From the NCBI GenBank assembly GCA_963576735.1, contig OY755190.1:5511695-5575694 (forward strand): a stretch of 64,000 nt of DNA, read 5' to 3'. Shown piece after piece: positions 32,901 to 47,900 of the stretch. The first letter of the stretch is position 1. Each line of letters starts with the position of its first letter. The position numbers and the translations under genes are program-made. The notes under the pieces are model-generated. The model ran no database searches, was not told the origin of the DNA, and was given only the letters and a program-made list of their open reading frames with translations. The DNA is from Bedellia somnulentella. Lineage: Eukaryota > Arthropoda > Insecta > Lepidoptera > Bedelliidae.

Positions 32901-35900
32901 GGATAAACGGCGTGAACGTTTATTTAGTTTACTCTGTATCCAATCCCTGCCACTACTACGAATATATGTTTACCTGGGCACCAAATAAATAGGTTTCTCT
33001 CTTTCCTTCTCTCAACCAGGTAAGTCTAACAGAATGCAGCACCCGCGTGCGTCGTGTCGTGGAGAAAATCCGTTTATACTGTATCTATTCCTTACTACTA
33101 CCATTATATGTTTTCCTAAATATATTTCTCTCTTTCCTTCTCTCAACCAGGTAGGTCTAAAAGAACGCGGCCCCCGCGTGCGTCGTGTCGTGTGTTGAAT
33201 CTGCTAATGCCATATACAGTAGCCTTAGCCTTTAAAATCCTATATGGCCTATGAACTAAATCATAAACGAGTCCTTACTAAATGTTCTTGTATTTGAGTT
33301 TTTTATTATATGGCATATTTTAATACACTTTTTAAACTCTCGCGGCATATTTTAAGCTTTAATCTTTGAATTTCCGCATAGATTTAGTTTACTCTGTATC
33401 CAATCCCTGCCACTACTACGAATATATGTTTACCTGGGCACCAAATAAATAGGTTTCTCTCTTTCCTTCTCTCAACCAGGTAAGTCTAACAGAATGCAGC
33501 ACCCGCGTGCGTCGTGTCGTGGAGAAAATCCGTTTATACTGTATCTATTCCTTACTACTACCATTATATGTTTTCCTAAATATATTTCTCTCTTTCCTTC
33601 TCTCAACCAGGTAGGTCTAAAAGAACGCGGCCCCCGCGTGCGTCGTGTCGTGTGTTGAATCTGCTAATGCCATATACAGTAGCCTTAGCCTTTAAAATCC
33701 TATATGGCCTATGAACTAAATCATAAACGAGTCCTTACTAAATGTTCTTGTATTTGAGTTTTTTATTATATGGCATATTTTAATACACTTTTTAAACTCT
33801 CGCGGCATATTTTAAGCTTTAATCTTTGAATTTCCGCATAGATTTAGTTTACTCTGTATCCAATCCCTGCCACTACTACGAATATATGTTTACCTGGGCA
33901 CCAAATAAATAGGTTTCTCTCTTTCCTTCTCTCAACCAGGTAAGTCTAACAGAATGCAGCACCCGCGTGCGTCGTGTCGTGGAGAAAATCCATTTATACT
34001 GTATCTATTCCTTACTACTACCATTATATGTTTTCCTAAATATATTTCTCTCTTTCCTTCTCTCAACCAGGTAGGTCTAACAGAACGCAGCCCCCGCGTG
34101 CGTCGTGTCGTGGAGGAAATCCTGATCCCTGGTTGGCTGAGCACGTTCCGAGGCAACATCGTCGACCTGCTGCGAGCGATCCGATTGGACAACGCTCATG
34201 ACGCAAAGGATTCGCAAGTGGTTGCTGGGAAGCTGTTGGAGTCGCTGTTTAAGTAAGTGGTTTTTGGTCCTTCGAAATTTGATTCTGTTCGTTCTTGGTT
34301 TTGGACATATACTTAAAAGAAAAAAAGAAAGAAAAAGCATTTATTTGGTACACAACAAAAACCAAAAATACGGAAAATTGAATAATGTTCATGCTACCAA
34401 AAAGGTCCTGCCTCAGCTTAATGTACGACATGGCCTTGCCTCTGTAGACATAATGGTTGGAGTTAGGCTTATGAATAAGGGTCGTAAGTGCTTTAGGTAA
34501 CCCATTAATAATAATTAAACTATCTTAGAATTACTACTTGTAAGGGTTGTTCAGAAGATATAATGAAACTTTCTTTTTGATGGCTCAGTGTTAGAATACC
34601 TGATATAGTTTCTAATCTTCACATTATTGGGTTTGTCTTACGACGGTGAAAAGAAAAAGGTGAGAGGCTAAGTGATTGAATAGTGTAGTGTCGGCTTAGA
34701 ATAGCACTAACTTATTTCTGCAGATGGGTTGATAAGAGTTTTAAGCCCATTGGTTACCACTTTTCGGCAAAAATAGCTTTAAGTGTAGGTAGGTAGGTAT
34801 TTCTAATAACCCTCTCTATATTTCAGGCGCCTCCCAGTATCAGAACTCCTAGAATGGTTACCGACAGACAAATCATTACGGCTCATTCCAGCTGAGAAGC
34901 TAAACAAAGAGACAGCGTGGTATTGGCGCCATCTAGCGGTGCATTTACAGAAAATTGGTGACGATGAAACTTTGGAAACTGTTTTGCCCGACTTGATTGT
35001 GCTTACTGGATACATTAAGGCGTAAGTGGTATATGCATTTTTTACCCCTCTGTTGAGTTCTCACTAGTCCTAAAAAATATTGTTGGAATTAAAATGTTAT
35101 TCTCTAAAAAAACAATAATTAACTCACTGTAATCACATCCATATTGTAATCAAATTAGTTCACAATACCTGAACCAATGTCAAACAAAATATGTTTTATT
35201 CCCCTAGCATAATAGAAGCCCCTTGTCCTCCTGAGAATGAAGAGCCCACATGCCATACAACCAGACAATATGTTCTTCACGAGCTCGGGGAAATGTTACA
35301 AGTGTATGACGCTGGGGACCAAGCGGGAAGAACGGCTTTGCAACAACTTGTTACTGATGTGCTTACTGGTATGATAGGTTTTTATACTTACATCTATTTA
35401 AAAACTTTTTTTTTTGCTTATAGAATATTTTATGATTTTTTGACTCAGAGTGAAACAAGTGAAAGAATTGAAATACTAGGTTAGTTGATCGAGTGAAATC
35501 TTTGCTTCGTGAAATTGTGTATGACACTGGAGTCCAGTCGAAAACAACGGGTTACTGTTGTGGTTACTAGTATGGTATTGTACTTAAATCTCTATGAATT
35601 GATGAAATTGTGTCTGTTTACACGCATATTCTTATGCCATTTGTTCCCATTGTCCAGTGAGCATGAAACCGTAAAAACACCAATTGTTATTTTATTCTGA
35701 CCCCAAGTGTGTGTCTCATTTTGATTATTAATGTATGTATAGAAAAATGATGCGTATCTTGGTTCCTGTATGTCTTAAAGAGTTGTGTATGTTTTGATGA
35801 GTCATGCATTACTTAAAAATCCATGTTTGACTAGATGATTCTTGTTTTATCAAATATATGTTAATTGACAGGTGACTACGGAACCCTTAGTCCAGACGTG

Positions 35901-38900
35901 TTACGTTCATTCGTATCCGCCCTAGAACTAGTGGTACCGGAAGTGGCCCATAGACTGGAAGTGGTTTCCGGCGTGATATCAGCGCTGCGGGAGCCGCCGG
36001 ACTGTGACGTCATCGATGACGTGCCTCCTAGCGTCGATTGTACGGAGGCTAAGTTGCAAGTAAGTAACTCAAACTCAAATCTTCACGCTTAATATCCCTA
36101 AAGGGGTTGGCAGAGGTACTAATACTTCTGAACATCACGGGACATCTTCACCATGTAAGGTTGTGGGTATTGTTTGAAAGAAACGCTCTGCTGCTGGATT
36201 ATGTCTGAATATATTTGTCTTCGGTATTAACATTATGAATAAGAATATACGTGCTTATATACTAAGTTATAGATATATATGTCTCTATACTACAAGAGTG
36301 TACTCACCTGATAGGGGCAGACCTATCGCCGTTCTGTAGGAATGCACCGTCGCATGACTAACATGCGCTTATCATTCAGAGAGGCTGTTTCTATCCACTG
36401 AGTTATCTTGGTTGTTGTAAGTAAGTAGGTATTTAATACATAAAAAAGTAAACAGTAACCATAATTATGCCAATAGATGTCGACTGCAGAACATTAACCT
36501 CCCTAAAGATATTTACAAGGACCCGACTTTTGCTGCTCCCATTCATCGTCTTCCGTGACTTTCACCAATTCGTTGTTCCACCTTGTGGGAGACTTACCCA
36601 AATTGCGTCAATGGGTGTGGTTTTTCTCTGTTTTGGAGTGTAAACAGAGACTAGAGAAATTATTATTGAAAAGTGACGTCATCTACACCGTCCCGTAGGA
36701 GTTGTACGGAGGCCAAATTCTTTTAAAAAAGTCGAAATAATAAAAGAAATAAAATAAAGTAACCATATGGCTATTCTGCTACGCTCATTCGTGTCCGCGC
36801 TAGAACTAGAGGTAGTGATGATTTTAAAAAATATTTATTACCTAAAATACACGTATTTTCAGCTATCTTGTAACTTGAATATTTTGTAAATAAATGTCCC
36901 ACCTCATAGGAAATTCATGTACATCTAGTCTTTCTAGAAACCAGTTCCATGTATTTACATAACCCAGGTTGGATTTAAATTGACTTACTGAACTGACGTT
37001 GTATTTGGAACAAAGCCTTTTTCTATGCTAGTTAAACGGTAACTTAAAGAACATAATTGTTTCAGCGTGCACGTCTTCGAGTATCATTAAACGTGGCGAT
37101 TGAAGCACAAGAGGAGGCTGTGAGGGACCAGAATTACGCTCTAGCTGAGGAATGTAAGGCAAAAGTGCGGGATATTCAAAAGAAATTGGAAGAAATCAAT
37201 ATTCAGCCGCCTCCGCCTCCAGTGGTTGTGCAGCCAGTAAGTATTTGCATTATTAAAGTATTGAATGTTAAAATTCAATCGTATTGAAAATATCCTTCTA
37301 TTTTTTATACATACATACATATACTCACGGCTATAAATCCCTAGAAGGGGTAGCCAGACCTAAGGAACTAGAAGTTCCTCGGCCACTTTTGGAAAGTTGA
37401 GTGGGGAAAAGATGGCAAAATAAAGGTTTAAATCTTTTTGTTCATGAAAACCTCATGTGGGGATTATTACTAATAAATAAAGAATAAAATAAAGGAAAGA
37501 AAAATTTCGACACAGCCGGGGATCGAACCCGCGACCTCGGGTAAACGCCCCGACGCTCTGCCAACTGAGCTACCGTGTCAATTGGCTGCCAGTGCGAAAT
37601 TCTTCTATCCTTTATTTCTTTTACACGTTTAAGTAGTGTTTTGCGTTTCCTACCTCCGAATTATTACTAATTCGAAAGGCCACTTGTCTACCTTTTCAGA
37701 TAGAATGCAAATGTTGAAAACGCCTCACAATCACATAATTTAAATCTTTTTGTTCATGAAAACCTCATGTGGGGATTATTACTAATAAATAAAGAATAAA
37801 ATAAAGGAAAGAAAAATTTCGACACAGCCGGGGATCGAACCCGCGACCTCGGGTAAACGCCCCGACGCTCTGCCAACTGAGCTACCGTGTCAATTGGCTG
37901 CCAGTGCGAAATTCTTCTATCCTTTATTTCTTTTACACGTTTAAGTAGTGTAGTGTAATAATTCGGAGGTAGGAAACGCAAAACACTTGGCAGCCAATTG
38001 ACACGGTAGCTCAGTTGGCAGAGCGTCGGGGCGTTTACCCGAGGTCGCGGGTTCGATCCCCGGCTGTGTCGAAATTTTTCTTTCCTTTATTTTATTCTTT
38101 AAAATAAAGGTTGTTGGTGATGGGTCTCCAACCGCATCGCCCAAAATCCTTTAAAAGCCCCAATACCGTTAGCCGCGTCTTACGTACACCCACCGGAAGA
38201 AATGGGGTAGTGATATTCTAAGCCGACACTACATAGCAATTTTATGTGGTTAAATAGTATTACAGCTGTATTCGCGACTCTGCCTGATGCGATTAAAATA
38301 GAAAAGTAATATTTATTAGGTAATGGTACACAAAGTAATACCTGGGCATTTCGTGACAAGCCTGAATTAATCGGGTCATCTTCTCAAACTGACATCTATA
38401 ATTTCGTTCATACTTCCTCTAACTGCTGGTAAAATATATTCGTGTCGTACTCGCCGCTTCAATGGTCGAATAAAGTTTTTTGAAAATACATACATACATA
38501 TACTCACGGCTATAAATCCCTAATAGGAGTAGCCAGAGCTAAGGAATCAGAAATTCCTCAGCCACATTTGGAAGTTGCGTGGGGAAAAGATGGTAAAATA
38601 AAGGTTGTTGGTGATGGGTCTCCAACCGCATCGCCCAAAAATCCCTTAAAAGCCCCAATACCGTTAGTCGCCTCTTACGTACACCCACCGGAAGAAATGG
38701 GGTAGTGCTATTCTATGCCGACACTACACAGCAAAAAAATTTTTTTGAAAATGTATGGAATAATAATAATTATGGTGCTTACTAGTACCAACGATATCTT
38801 AATCCAACGATACCTCCGTAGGTATCGTTGGATTCTTCGAATATCACCTGGAAAAATCTAAAACCAATCCGATTCTTCGTTTCGTGCGAGTAAGCAAAAT

Positions 38901-41900
38901 ATTATATTGAGGTTGAGGTGAGATATGGGTGACATCATCGTTGTCAATTTAAAGAGATACCTTTTTCCTAGAAACAAAAGTTGGTTCGATTCTTACTATT
39001 ATTTTTTGGTACGTATTTTTCATTTACACACAATTTGCAATTATATAAGCTTTGTCGATCTTACTACACAGATTCTATATACACCTCTAGAGGTTGGCCT
39101 ATATTGGTATAATATGATTAAAACTTGCAGACGATAAAAGAAAAGATATCGGATGCAGCCACGATCAACAAATGTCTTATCATCCTGAATTGCGCACTGG
39201 ATTCGCCGCAAGTCACCAAAATAACGCCCATGATGCAGATGATTTTTAATGAATTAGAGGTAAGTGTTTCGATTTATTATAATCTAAAGTCAATTGAACT
39301 AATCTAAAGGATTATACTATCAAAGTAAAGAATTACAGAAAACTTTCTGGTCAAATGGAACTTGAAAAAAAGTATCTATCATAATGTTTTTTTTAGATAG
39401 TTGAGAGCTGCAACAGAGTAAGCATTGTGAAGATCTCATGAGAGACCTTTTTGCAGAAGTTCATGTATATTGGCTTTCATAATGTTAATTATATATTAAA
39501 AATATTAGTGCTGTGAATAGTAGTGTTTTAGAATAGTTCTACCCCATTTCTTCCGGAGGGTGTACGTTAGAGGCGACGAACGGTATTGGGGCTTTTAGGG
39601 GATTTTTGGGCGATGCGGTTGGAGACCTATCACCAACAACCTTTATTTTTACCATCTTTTCGCCACTCACATTTCCAAAAGTGGCTGAGGAATTTCTAAT
39701 TCCTTAGCTCTGGCTACCCCTTCTAGGGATTTACAGCCGTGAGTATAAGTAAGTAAGTATTCATAGTTATACTATAATAAAAGCTTGAACCTCTCGTTAT
39801 TTTTCATTAACAGTTGTTACTAAATCTTATCTTTTTAATACACACAGGTGGAAGTATTCCAAAACCCAGATGTATTGGAGAATGCTCTGGAAACGGTAGC
39901 TCTCTATGGAATGCTGGACAAGAACTTTGCTAGAGAAAATAAAGCATTTTTCTTTGCTAATGTAAGTAACTCAATAATTTACTATAAAACTCGTTTGGCT
40001 TTGTGTTAAAATCTTATTGCATTCGTACAAAATACAGTGATAGTGATTCTATTCAAGAACACGAAGCATAAACATGGTAAGGGTAAACTGGAGTTTTTGT
40101 CTGTAGTTGGTATATTTTGCAATCAACTTATCTAAAACGTTCATGCCGTTTATATGACATAAAGTCCTGGTGACCTGATGGTTGAACTGGTGTTCAGTGT
40201 TCCCATGTTTTGCTTGGTCAGTGAACTCACGTGATAGGGGGCAGGCCTATCGCCGTTATTTACGAATACGCCGTCACATGACTAAATAGAATTTAGCCTC
40301 ACCGCTCGATGCAACAATATACTATTTATTCAGCTTTAATGAAACATATTTTTTCTGCAGCTAATAGACACAACAAACGAGAGCGTAGTGAGTACGGTGC
40401 TCCGTTGTATCGTGGATCTGTTGTGTGTACACGGAGCTAAGGTGTTTGAGGATGATGAGGCTACCAATGACTCCACGCTGAAGAAGAGGCATATTTCTTA
40501 TGATGAGATTGATGAAGAAGGTAATTATTTTGTTAAATGTAAACGTACGAAAGTAGAAAAGTTCCAGAAGGGAGCTATGTGCGGAAACCCATCTAATAAT
40601 CTATCTATCTACTATGTTGTATCTTTATATATTACTACTACGTATCTTCCCCTGGATGTGGTAGGAATCGACTTAGCTACAGAGCTATTTACGTTATTAT
40701 TGAGCAATACCGCTCGAAACGAATACTATATTTTATTATCATTAAAAAAAGGAAAATATGAAAATTATTGTTTATTTCAAAGTGCTGGGTACTAGAGGGC
40801 CGCGACCTTACTCTGAGCAGAGTGAATGGTTTGGTTTTGGCAAGCTATATAATTCTTGTCTATAGTTGTACTTGTATCTATACTTTCGTGTGAAGATCTA
40901 AAAAGGGTAGCCAAAGCAGAAAATATATTATCAACTCATTTACATTTTAGCATATGTAATAAAATTAAAAAATGTGACCGATGCAAAGTATATTAGTCAG
41001 AATCGTGCTGAATAGCGAGCGATAATCTCTGCCTATCGCAAAAAGAATAATGGGCGGGAGCATAAGTAAATAAGTAAGTTTAATTTGATACAACGACCCG
41101 AAGAAATATCCTCTCGCTCAAGAATGCTCAGGAGAGGTATCTTTGATTAGATTATGATCCAAACGCACCTATAAACTCACTGCTATAATTAATAAATAAA
41201 TAATAATACCGCACATACCACATGAGGTGTTAATGAACATAAAAATTTAAATCACTGCTATAATCCCAAATAGGTGTACCCAGAAGTTAGAATCAACAGT
41301 TTCTTTTGCTAGTGGAAGTTTAATCAAGTAAAGATGTTGCAAGAGCCACGAGTAAACCGACACTCACTTGGCGAAGTTATCAATTGAAAATATTTTTATT
41401 TATTGCAATTTTTTTTGTTCAGGTAACCTCTCGGAAGCGGCAATATCGATGTCATCCCAACACAGCACAGTGATAGAGTTGCTGCTAAAAATAATGGATA
41501 GCGCCGTAAGTGTAAAATATTTATTATATTACAAGGTACAGAGAGTACGCAACTTAAGGTATAGTGTGATAAGCTTACTTAGATTCATTAAGCTAATCCC
41601 GCTACCTGTTTACTTTTTTTAAAAGTCTTTTGCTACAGTCTTCTAGTAACACCATCCACATTGGCTCTACATCTCTTTGTGTCTAAACCATATTAACATT
41701 CCTTTCTCTGTCACACTACGTCACCTAACTGCTCTCGAATCACACTCTCAATCATAAATAATATACATACATATACTCACGGCTATAAATCCCTAGAAGG
41801 GGTAGCCAGGGCTAAGGAATTAGGAATATATTATAATAAATAATATAGGCTCTGATAATATTTATAAATGACCAATTTTACTTTGGAACCGTATGTATTT

Positions 41901-44900
41901 ATTAATTTATTATTTCCAGTGCAGCGCCTATCGTCTAATCATAGTGGAAGGTTTATGTCGTCTGCTACATCTCGGTCATCTGGAGTCTCCCGCCATACTT
42001 AGCAGACTGTTTATATTGTGGTTTAACCCTGCTACGGGTAAGATATTTTGTATTTTTATAGGGATTTACAATGGTTTTGCGTGGGTAGTAATGCTTGAAA
42101 TTGAGTTTAAATCTATCACAAAATGTACTATTTATTATATTTCGTGATATTGCCAATGAGAAAAACAAGGTTTTAATCAGAATTATACATTGTTTTGCTC
42201 TCATTCATTCATATGCGCGACGCAGAAGCACGTAGTGTATTTGTCATTAAAGTGCGTTGTAATTATGTAGTCCTATGTTAAGTAGAAGTGGGTTATAGTT
42301 TATTTTGTACTTAACTATATTTATTTGATTCTTACACCTTTATGTTAATATTTGTAGTCTATTTCCTATTATCTTAGTTCTTTATTAAATTATTCTTATT
42401 AGAGAAGAAATGTCTGATCATTTAAATATTGTTGTAATTTCTATAATTGGCATAGTTAACTGTTTTTTTTTTAATTTAGTTTTAATTTAATTTTAATTTT
42501 GTTTTAGTCAATTTATTAAAATTTTATAATAATCATTTTTTAGAATGTTATATCTGTAATGTTAGTAATATTGTTAATTATTTCAATTTTTAAATCGAAT
42601 GATGTGGTTAGCCTATAATTGGTGTATTTAGTTGATATGTGTTATTTCAATTCTAGTACTTTTTAAGATTTTTTTACTATTTTCACTGTTGGCAATCCGT
42701 AATAAATAAATAAATAAATAATATTTTTGAGTTAGCCAATTGATTAAGCTTTATTTTAGTACTCGTGGCATAAGGAATAAGTTTTTTCTGCTTAAGCTGT
42801 ACAGTGTCTGTTTTTCATTCACTTGAAGACCTGTTGATGCAGTTGAAAACCCCTCACTAACAACCTTTATTTTACAATTGTCCCCACTCAATTTTCAAAA
42901 GTGGCTGCATAATTTCTAATTCTAAACCCCTAATCACCCCTTTTTGGGCTTACAGCCGTAAATAAATGTCTTTTCTTTATTGCAGTGGACGAAGAGATGT
43001 TACGTCAAGTTATCGGCGTGTTTTTCCAATCGTTTGCTTCCACTTGTGAGGGTGCGCAGGAGCAAATACAGGTTTGTGTGTAGTTTATAGTATTCATATA
43101 TATTTTTAGCACTTTTGCAGTTTTGATATTCCAAAGTTATTAAATTAGAAAGTAAAAAAATATATTTAACAGCTATTTATTTCCAAAAGGATCTATTAAT
43201 TGGATATTACTTAATGTAATTTTATTTATTATTATTCATATTCCAATGTTAGAAGTAATAATAGTTGGATTAACTATTATTATTCACTGCATTAAAGAGA
43301 GTTTAAATTGCCGTACAGAAGTCTTAACTTATACAAAAAAAAAGTTGTATCACACAGACATAAATACATACAATTCAATAAAAAAAATATCTACATAATT
43401 GTTATATAGATAAAAAAGTCACAATTGAATTCCTCAATGTAACATCAAATTATTTAACGTCCAAATACATAAAATACATATTTCAGAAAGCCACGATACC
43501 AACTCTACGAGCATTAGCCAACGCTCCATCCAGCTCGCCCGTCGCGGAAATAGACCAGGAGGCGGTAGTGCGGTTCATTGTTTCGCTTACTAGAGTTAGT
43601 CACGAGGTAAGTTTCTATAATATTATTTACTAGGAAACTCTTTATTGCATATCAAATAAGAAATATTTTGCCGTGTTGTGCCGTTTCACCCACTTTTTAA
43701 GTGGTTTTTGTGAGATGCGGTTGAAGACCCAACACCAACGATATTTTATTTCTACCATCTTCTCCCCACTCAACTTTCCAAAAGTGGCTGAGAAATTTCT
43801 AATTCCTTAGCTCTGGCTACCCCTTCTAGGGATTTATAGCCGTGAGTATATGTATGTATGTAATAAAAAAGAAATAATTTATAATATAATATAACAAAAT
43901 TTTGCCTAAACGGTATGAAAATTATATTTTTTTATTATTTTATTATTACGTTTCAGCTAACAGACAGCCAAGGCGCAATGGCAATGCAGCTGTGCAGCCA
44001 TCTTGTCCGAAGACCAAATTGCTCAGAAGCAGGACTAGTTTGTCGAATGTTAGCGCTTCTATCGCCGCCTCGGGACGCCTGTATCGCCTCAGATCTGGCT
44101 GCTATGCTGAGGAATATTTGCACGGTAGGATGTGTTGGCAATTCATTGGAAATCTGACTCAATGGTGGTATGGTACATACATCACGGCTATAAATCCCTA
44201 GAAGGGCTAGCCCTAGCCAGAGCTTCGTAATAAGAAATTCTTCAGCAACTTTTGGATGTTAAATGGGGAGAATATTGTAAGATAATAGTTGGGTCTTCAA
44301 CCGCATCGCCTAAAAATACTTTAAAAAGCCTCAATACCCTTAGTCGCCTCCTACGAACACCCACGGAAATAAATGGAGAAGTGCAATTCGACGCTGACTC
44401 TATACAGCAAAATATATCAATGGTGGTGTTTTTGAAATACCATTTATTTATGAATTTGTCATTTCATAGGCAAACAATGTTACTCTAATTATCAACTTTA
44501 CGAAAGATTTCTACTTTAATTAATTTAATTCGTGATTAACGCACAATAAGAAAGAAATTTATTTCATATTTGTTGCGGTAAATTTATTCATCCATCGATC
44601 GTCCATTTATAGATCGAACATAAATCGATGAGCAAAATTAATTATTATTTTGACTTGTAACCATTGCAGAAAATGACTGATAAACCATCGTGCAGGAATC
44701 TAATAAAGTATCTTGGCGCCTTAGAAGCCTTGGAGCGAGCTAGCATGAACAAGAACTCCACGACAATGGGTAAGAAATTAATATTCAATTTTCATTCATT
44801 AAGGCTTATAATAGTAGAACTCTTTGTGACAAAAATAGAAAAATGGGACACGCGATTTTTCGGATAGATACCCATTAATTATATTATCATAATTTCGTAA

Positions 44901-47900
44901 TGTTATATTTCTTACCAAAGATAACATAATTTAAAAATATAACTTTGCATGCTAAGTACAGAATAGCCGTGTGTAGGTCCGGCTCGGTGGATTCAAATGA
45001 TTCGAATCTCTGCGTGAGCCTGATTGGCCTAACCGGCCCCACTCTTTCTTATCAGGTGCGAGTTCGCTTAACCGGGCCGCTCCGCACCGGCTCGGCTCTA
45101 TTGTTTTCGAACAACAGGCTCAGGCATCAGGTTCAGGATCGGTTCGATTATTACCGTTACATTTTCTTGCTGAATGTGAGAGCGAGACAAGAATGTAATA
45201 CAATTTGAACTCGCTAGACACTTTAGTGTTCTTTGTTTGCCAATTTCGTTTAATAGATTTATCAATCTTTTCATAAATAATGGTGTTTATTGTGATATTA
45301 TAAATACGATAGTGTTTTATGTTGTGTAATTTTCTGATTTGTATATATTTATGTGTAGATATTGTTATAACTGTTATAAGATGTTTCTAAATATTTTATT
45401 TTTTCATATGATTATTTTTATGTTAGCGAACCTAGCCTGTACACAAACAGAATCATTATACATATGAATTAATTGATTTTTAAATGTATGTCAATAGCAA
45501 TCGTTACGTTCCGCGAAGTAAGCGTGGTATTTTTTGATTGTTGGATTCAGTTCTGAATTTCTTAACCAAGCCGGATTCGATAAGCGGTTCGGCCCGGTTG
45601 CCCGGTTAAGAGGATTCAGTACCGTAACTGAGCCTGAACCTGGTGATTCAAATCACCTCGCGGAGCTGGATCTGCCCAAGCCTGGTACAGAACACTAATC
45701 CTCAGAGTATTTTAAATTGTTTTAATATTTTTTTCAAAAACAGCATAAACTTAAATGGCTCAAAGAAAAATACTCACTGTAAAATAAGGCATTTGAAACC
45801 GATGTGTCCATAACATACATACTATATGTACTGTAGGTATGTTTTGGTCACGGCTATAAATCCCTAGAAGGGATTAGTCAGAGCTCAGGAATTGGAAATT
45901 CCTCAGCCACTTTTGGAAAGATGAGTGGAAAAAAGATGGTAAAGTAAAGGTTATTGGTGATGGGTCTCCAACCGTAACGCCCAAAAATCGCTTAAAAGTC
46001 CCAATACCGTTAGGCGCCTCTTACGTACATCCACCTGAAGAAATGGGGTAGTGCTATTCTAAGTCGCCACAGCCACCAAAACATTATTTCTTATTATATT
46101 CCAGGTAACACTGAAGCATCTCTGCAACCCGAAGACTCGTTGAGAATAAGCCGCATCACTAACTCTTTACGTATGTATTAATTTATCCACATTAATACAT
46201 AAATTATATTATAGAATGTTCTAGTCGTCTGTGTTTTATTATTCTAAATAAAACTCACAATACTCTGAATATTTTATTAATAAATTATTCACAGCAACTT
46301 CTGAAGAGGTATAATAAAACATTTACATATTTTTTTAATTACTAGTATATTAATATAATAAGATCATTATATGAAGTGGTACGCTAAAAATCGTGTATTA
46401 AGTTAGTAACAAAATCGTAATGCTATTAGCAATATGCAATTTTATTTCCTTCCATCTCATTTGTATCATATATTTTTTACCATGATTTATTAATAACTAC
46501 AAAACAAGATCAAAGCTTCCCCCGCCCTCCTTGCTTACATTATAAATGTAACAGACCATTCTATAATGTGTATAACATAACATAAACGTTCACGCCGTTT
46601 ATCCCCGAAGGGGTTGGCAAGGGTACCAATACTTCTGAACATAACGTGACAGCCTAGTGTCCAAAGTAGGTACCCACGTTTTGCTTAGACAGTGTACTCA
46701 CGTGATACGGGGCAGGCCGCTGTTTTGTACGAAAACACTTGGCTAAGTACAACTCGGCCATGATGGTTCAAGTCAAAAAAACTCAAAAAGTTTATTTTTC
46801 AAAATTAAGTTAACAACTAACATTTTTTGAACGTCATTTTTTTAAATTTATCATAGTCCGTTGCTTCGGAAGGTGTTCGTAAAGAGAAGAAGCAACAAAG
46901 AAATTCTTTACATTCACATTTTTTATTTTTTTCAAAATATGGTTTCTACAATTTTGGATCATATTTTTACTTTACAAAAGATTTTCTATGCGACCAAACC
47001 AAACGCTAGTTTGACATAATTAAACTAAATTGTCCATTACAAAAACCAATCACATAACGTGAGAAGAAAAATCCTCACCAGACAATTATTCCGGTGAATA
47101 ACGAGAGAAGATTTAAAGCTTTACGGACACGGTCATGTGCGCGTTGGGTTCTTGTCGTTTAAAAAATCATGAACACTGTAGTTGTTGTTATTGTTTACCA
47201 CTAGGTTTTATTTTTATTTTTTATTTGTTGTGTATTTTCCTGTGCACTGAATAAAGTTTTTTCTTTCTTTCTCTATATTAAATAATCCATTACAGCTCCA
47301 CCAATCGGCCGCAGTACTCATGTAGTCGTAAACGAGACCATAGAAGAAGAAGTAGAGATAGACGAAACGTCACCAAGCGATCCACCTGTGTCCAAGATAG
47401 CTGAAGGTTAGTCAAAATGCTTATGTTATTTGCAATAATAGTTATATAGCCAGAACTTCCAAAAAAAAACTGCAAAAATTCATAAAGTCACCAAAAAGAG
47501 ACTTTTCATCCTAAACTTCACCCTTAGAGGGTAAATCTTGCTATTCTAAGACGAGACTAAAAGGCATTTTTTTATCGACCAAAGATGTTTTGATTCAAGA
47601 TTTTATTTGACTTGACTTAAGACGAAAAAACAGTTATTCGGAAAAAAAAAACAGTAAATGGAAAAAAAAATATCTTAGTAAGAGAGGGCACCATTCTGAG
47701 GACAGACTGTAGGTTATACAATACTTACTACTTCATTTAGTTCCATGAAAACTAGCAATTTTTAATATGTTCTAAGCTATGTAATTTTCACCTGTACGAA
47801 ACAATCCTTACCACCAAAATAATTACACACAAAACCTTCCAGAAATCTCCACAATAGAGAAAGTATCAAAAAGTCCAGAAATCCAGACAAGGAAGTCCTC

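Noticed and set aside
43902..44201. Overlapping frames of 99, 80 and 69 codons
   Set aside because: Only the CAP-G exon 18 frame continues in phase with its neighbours.
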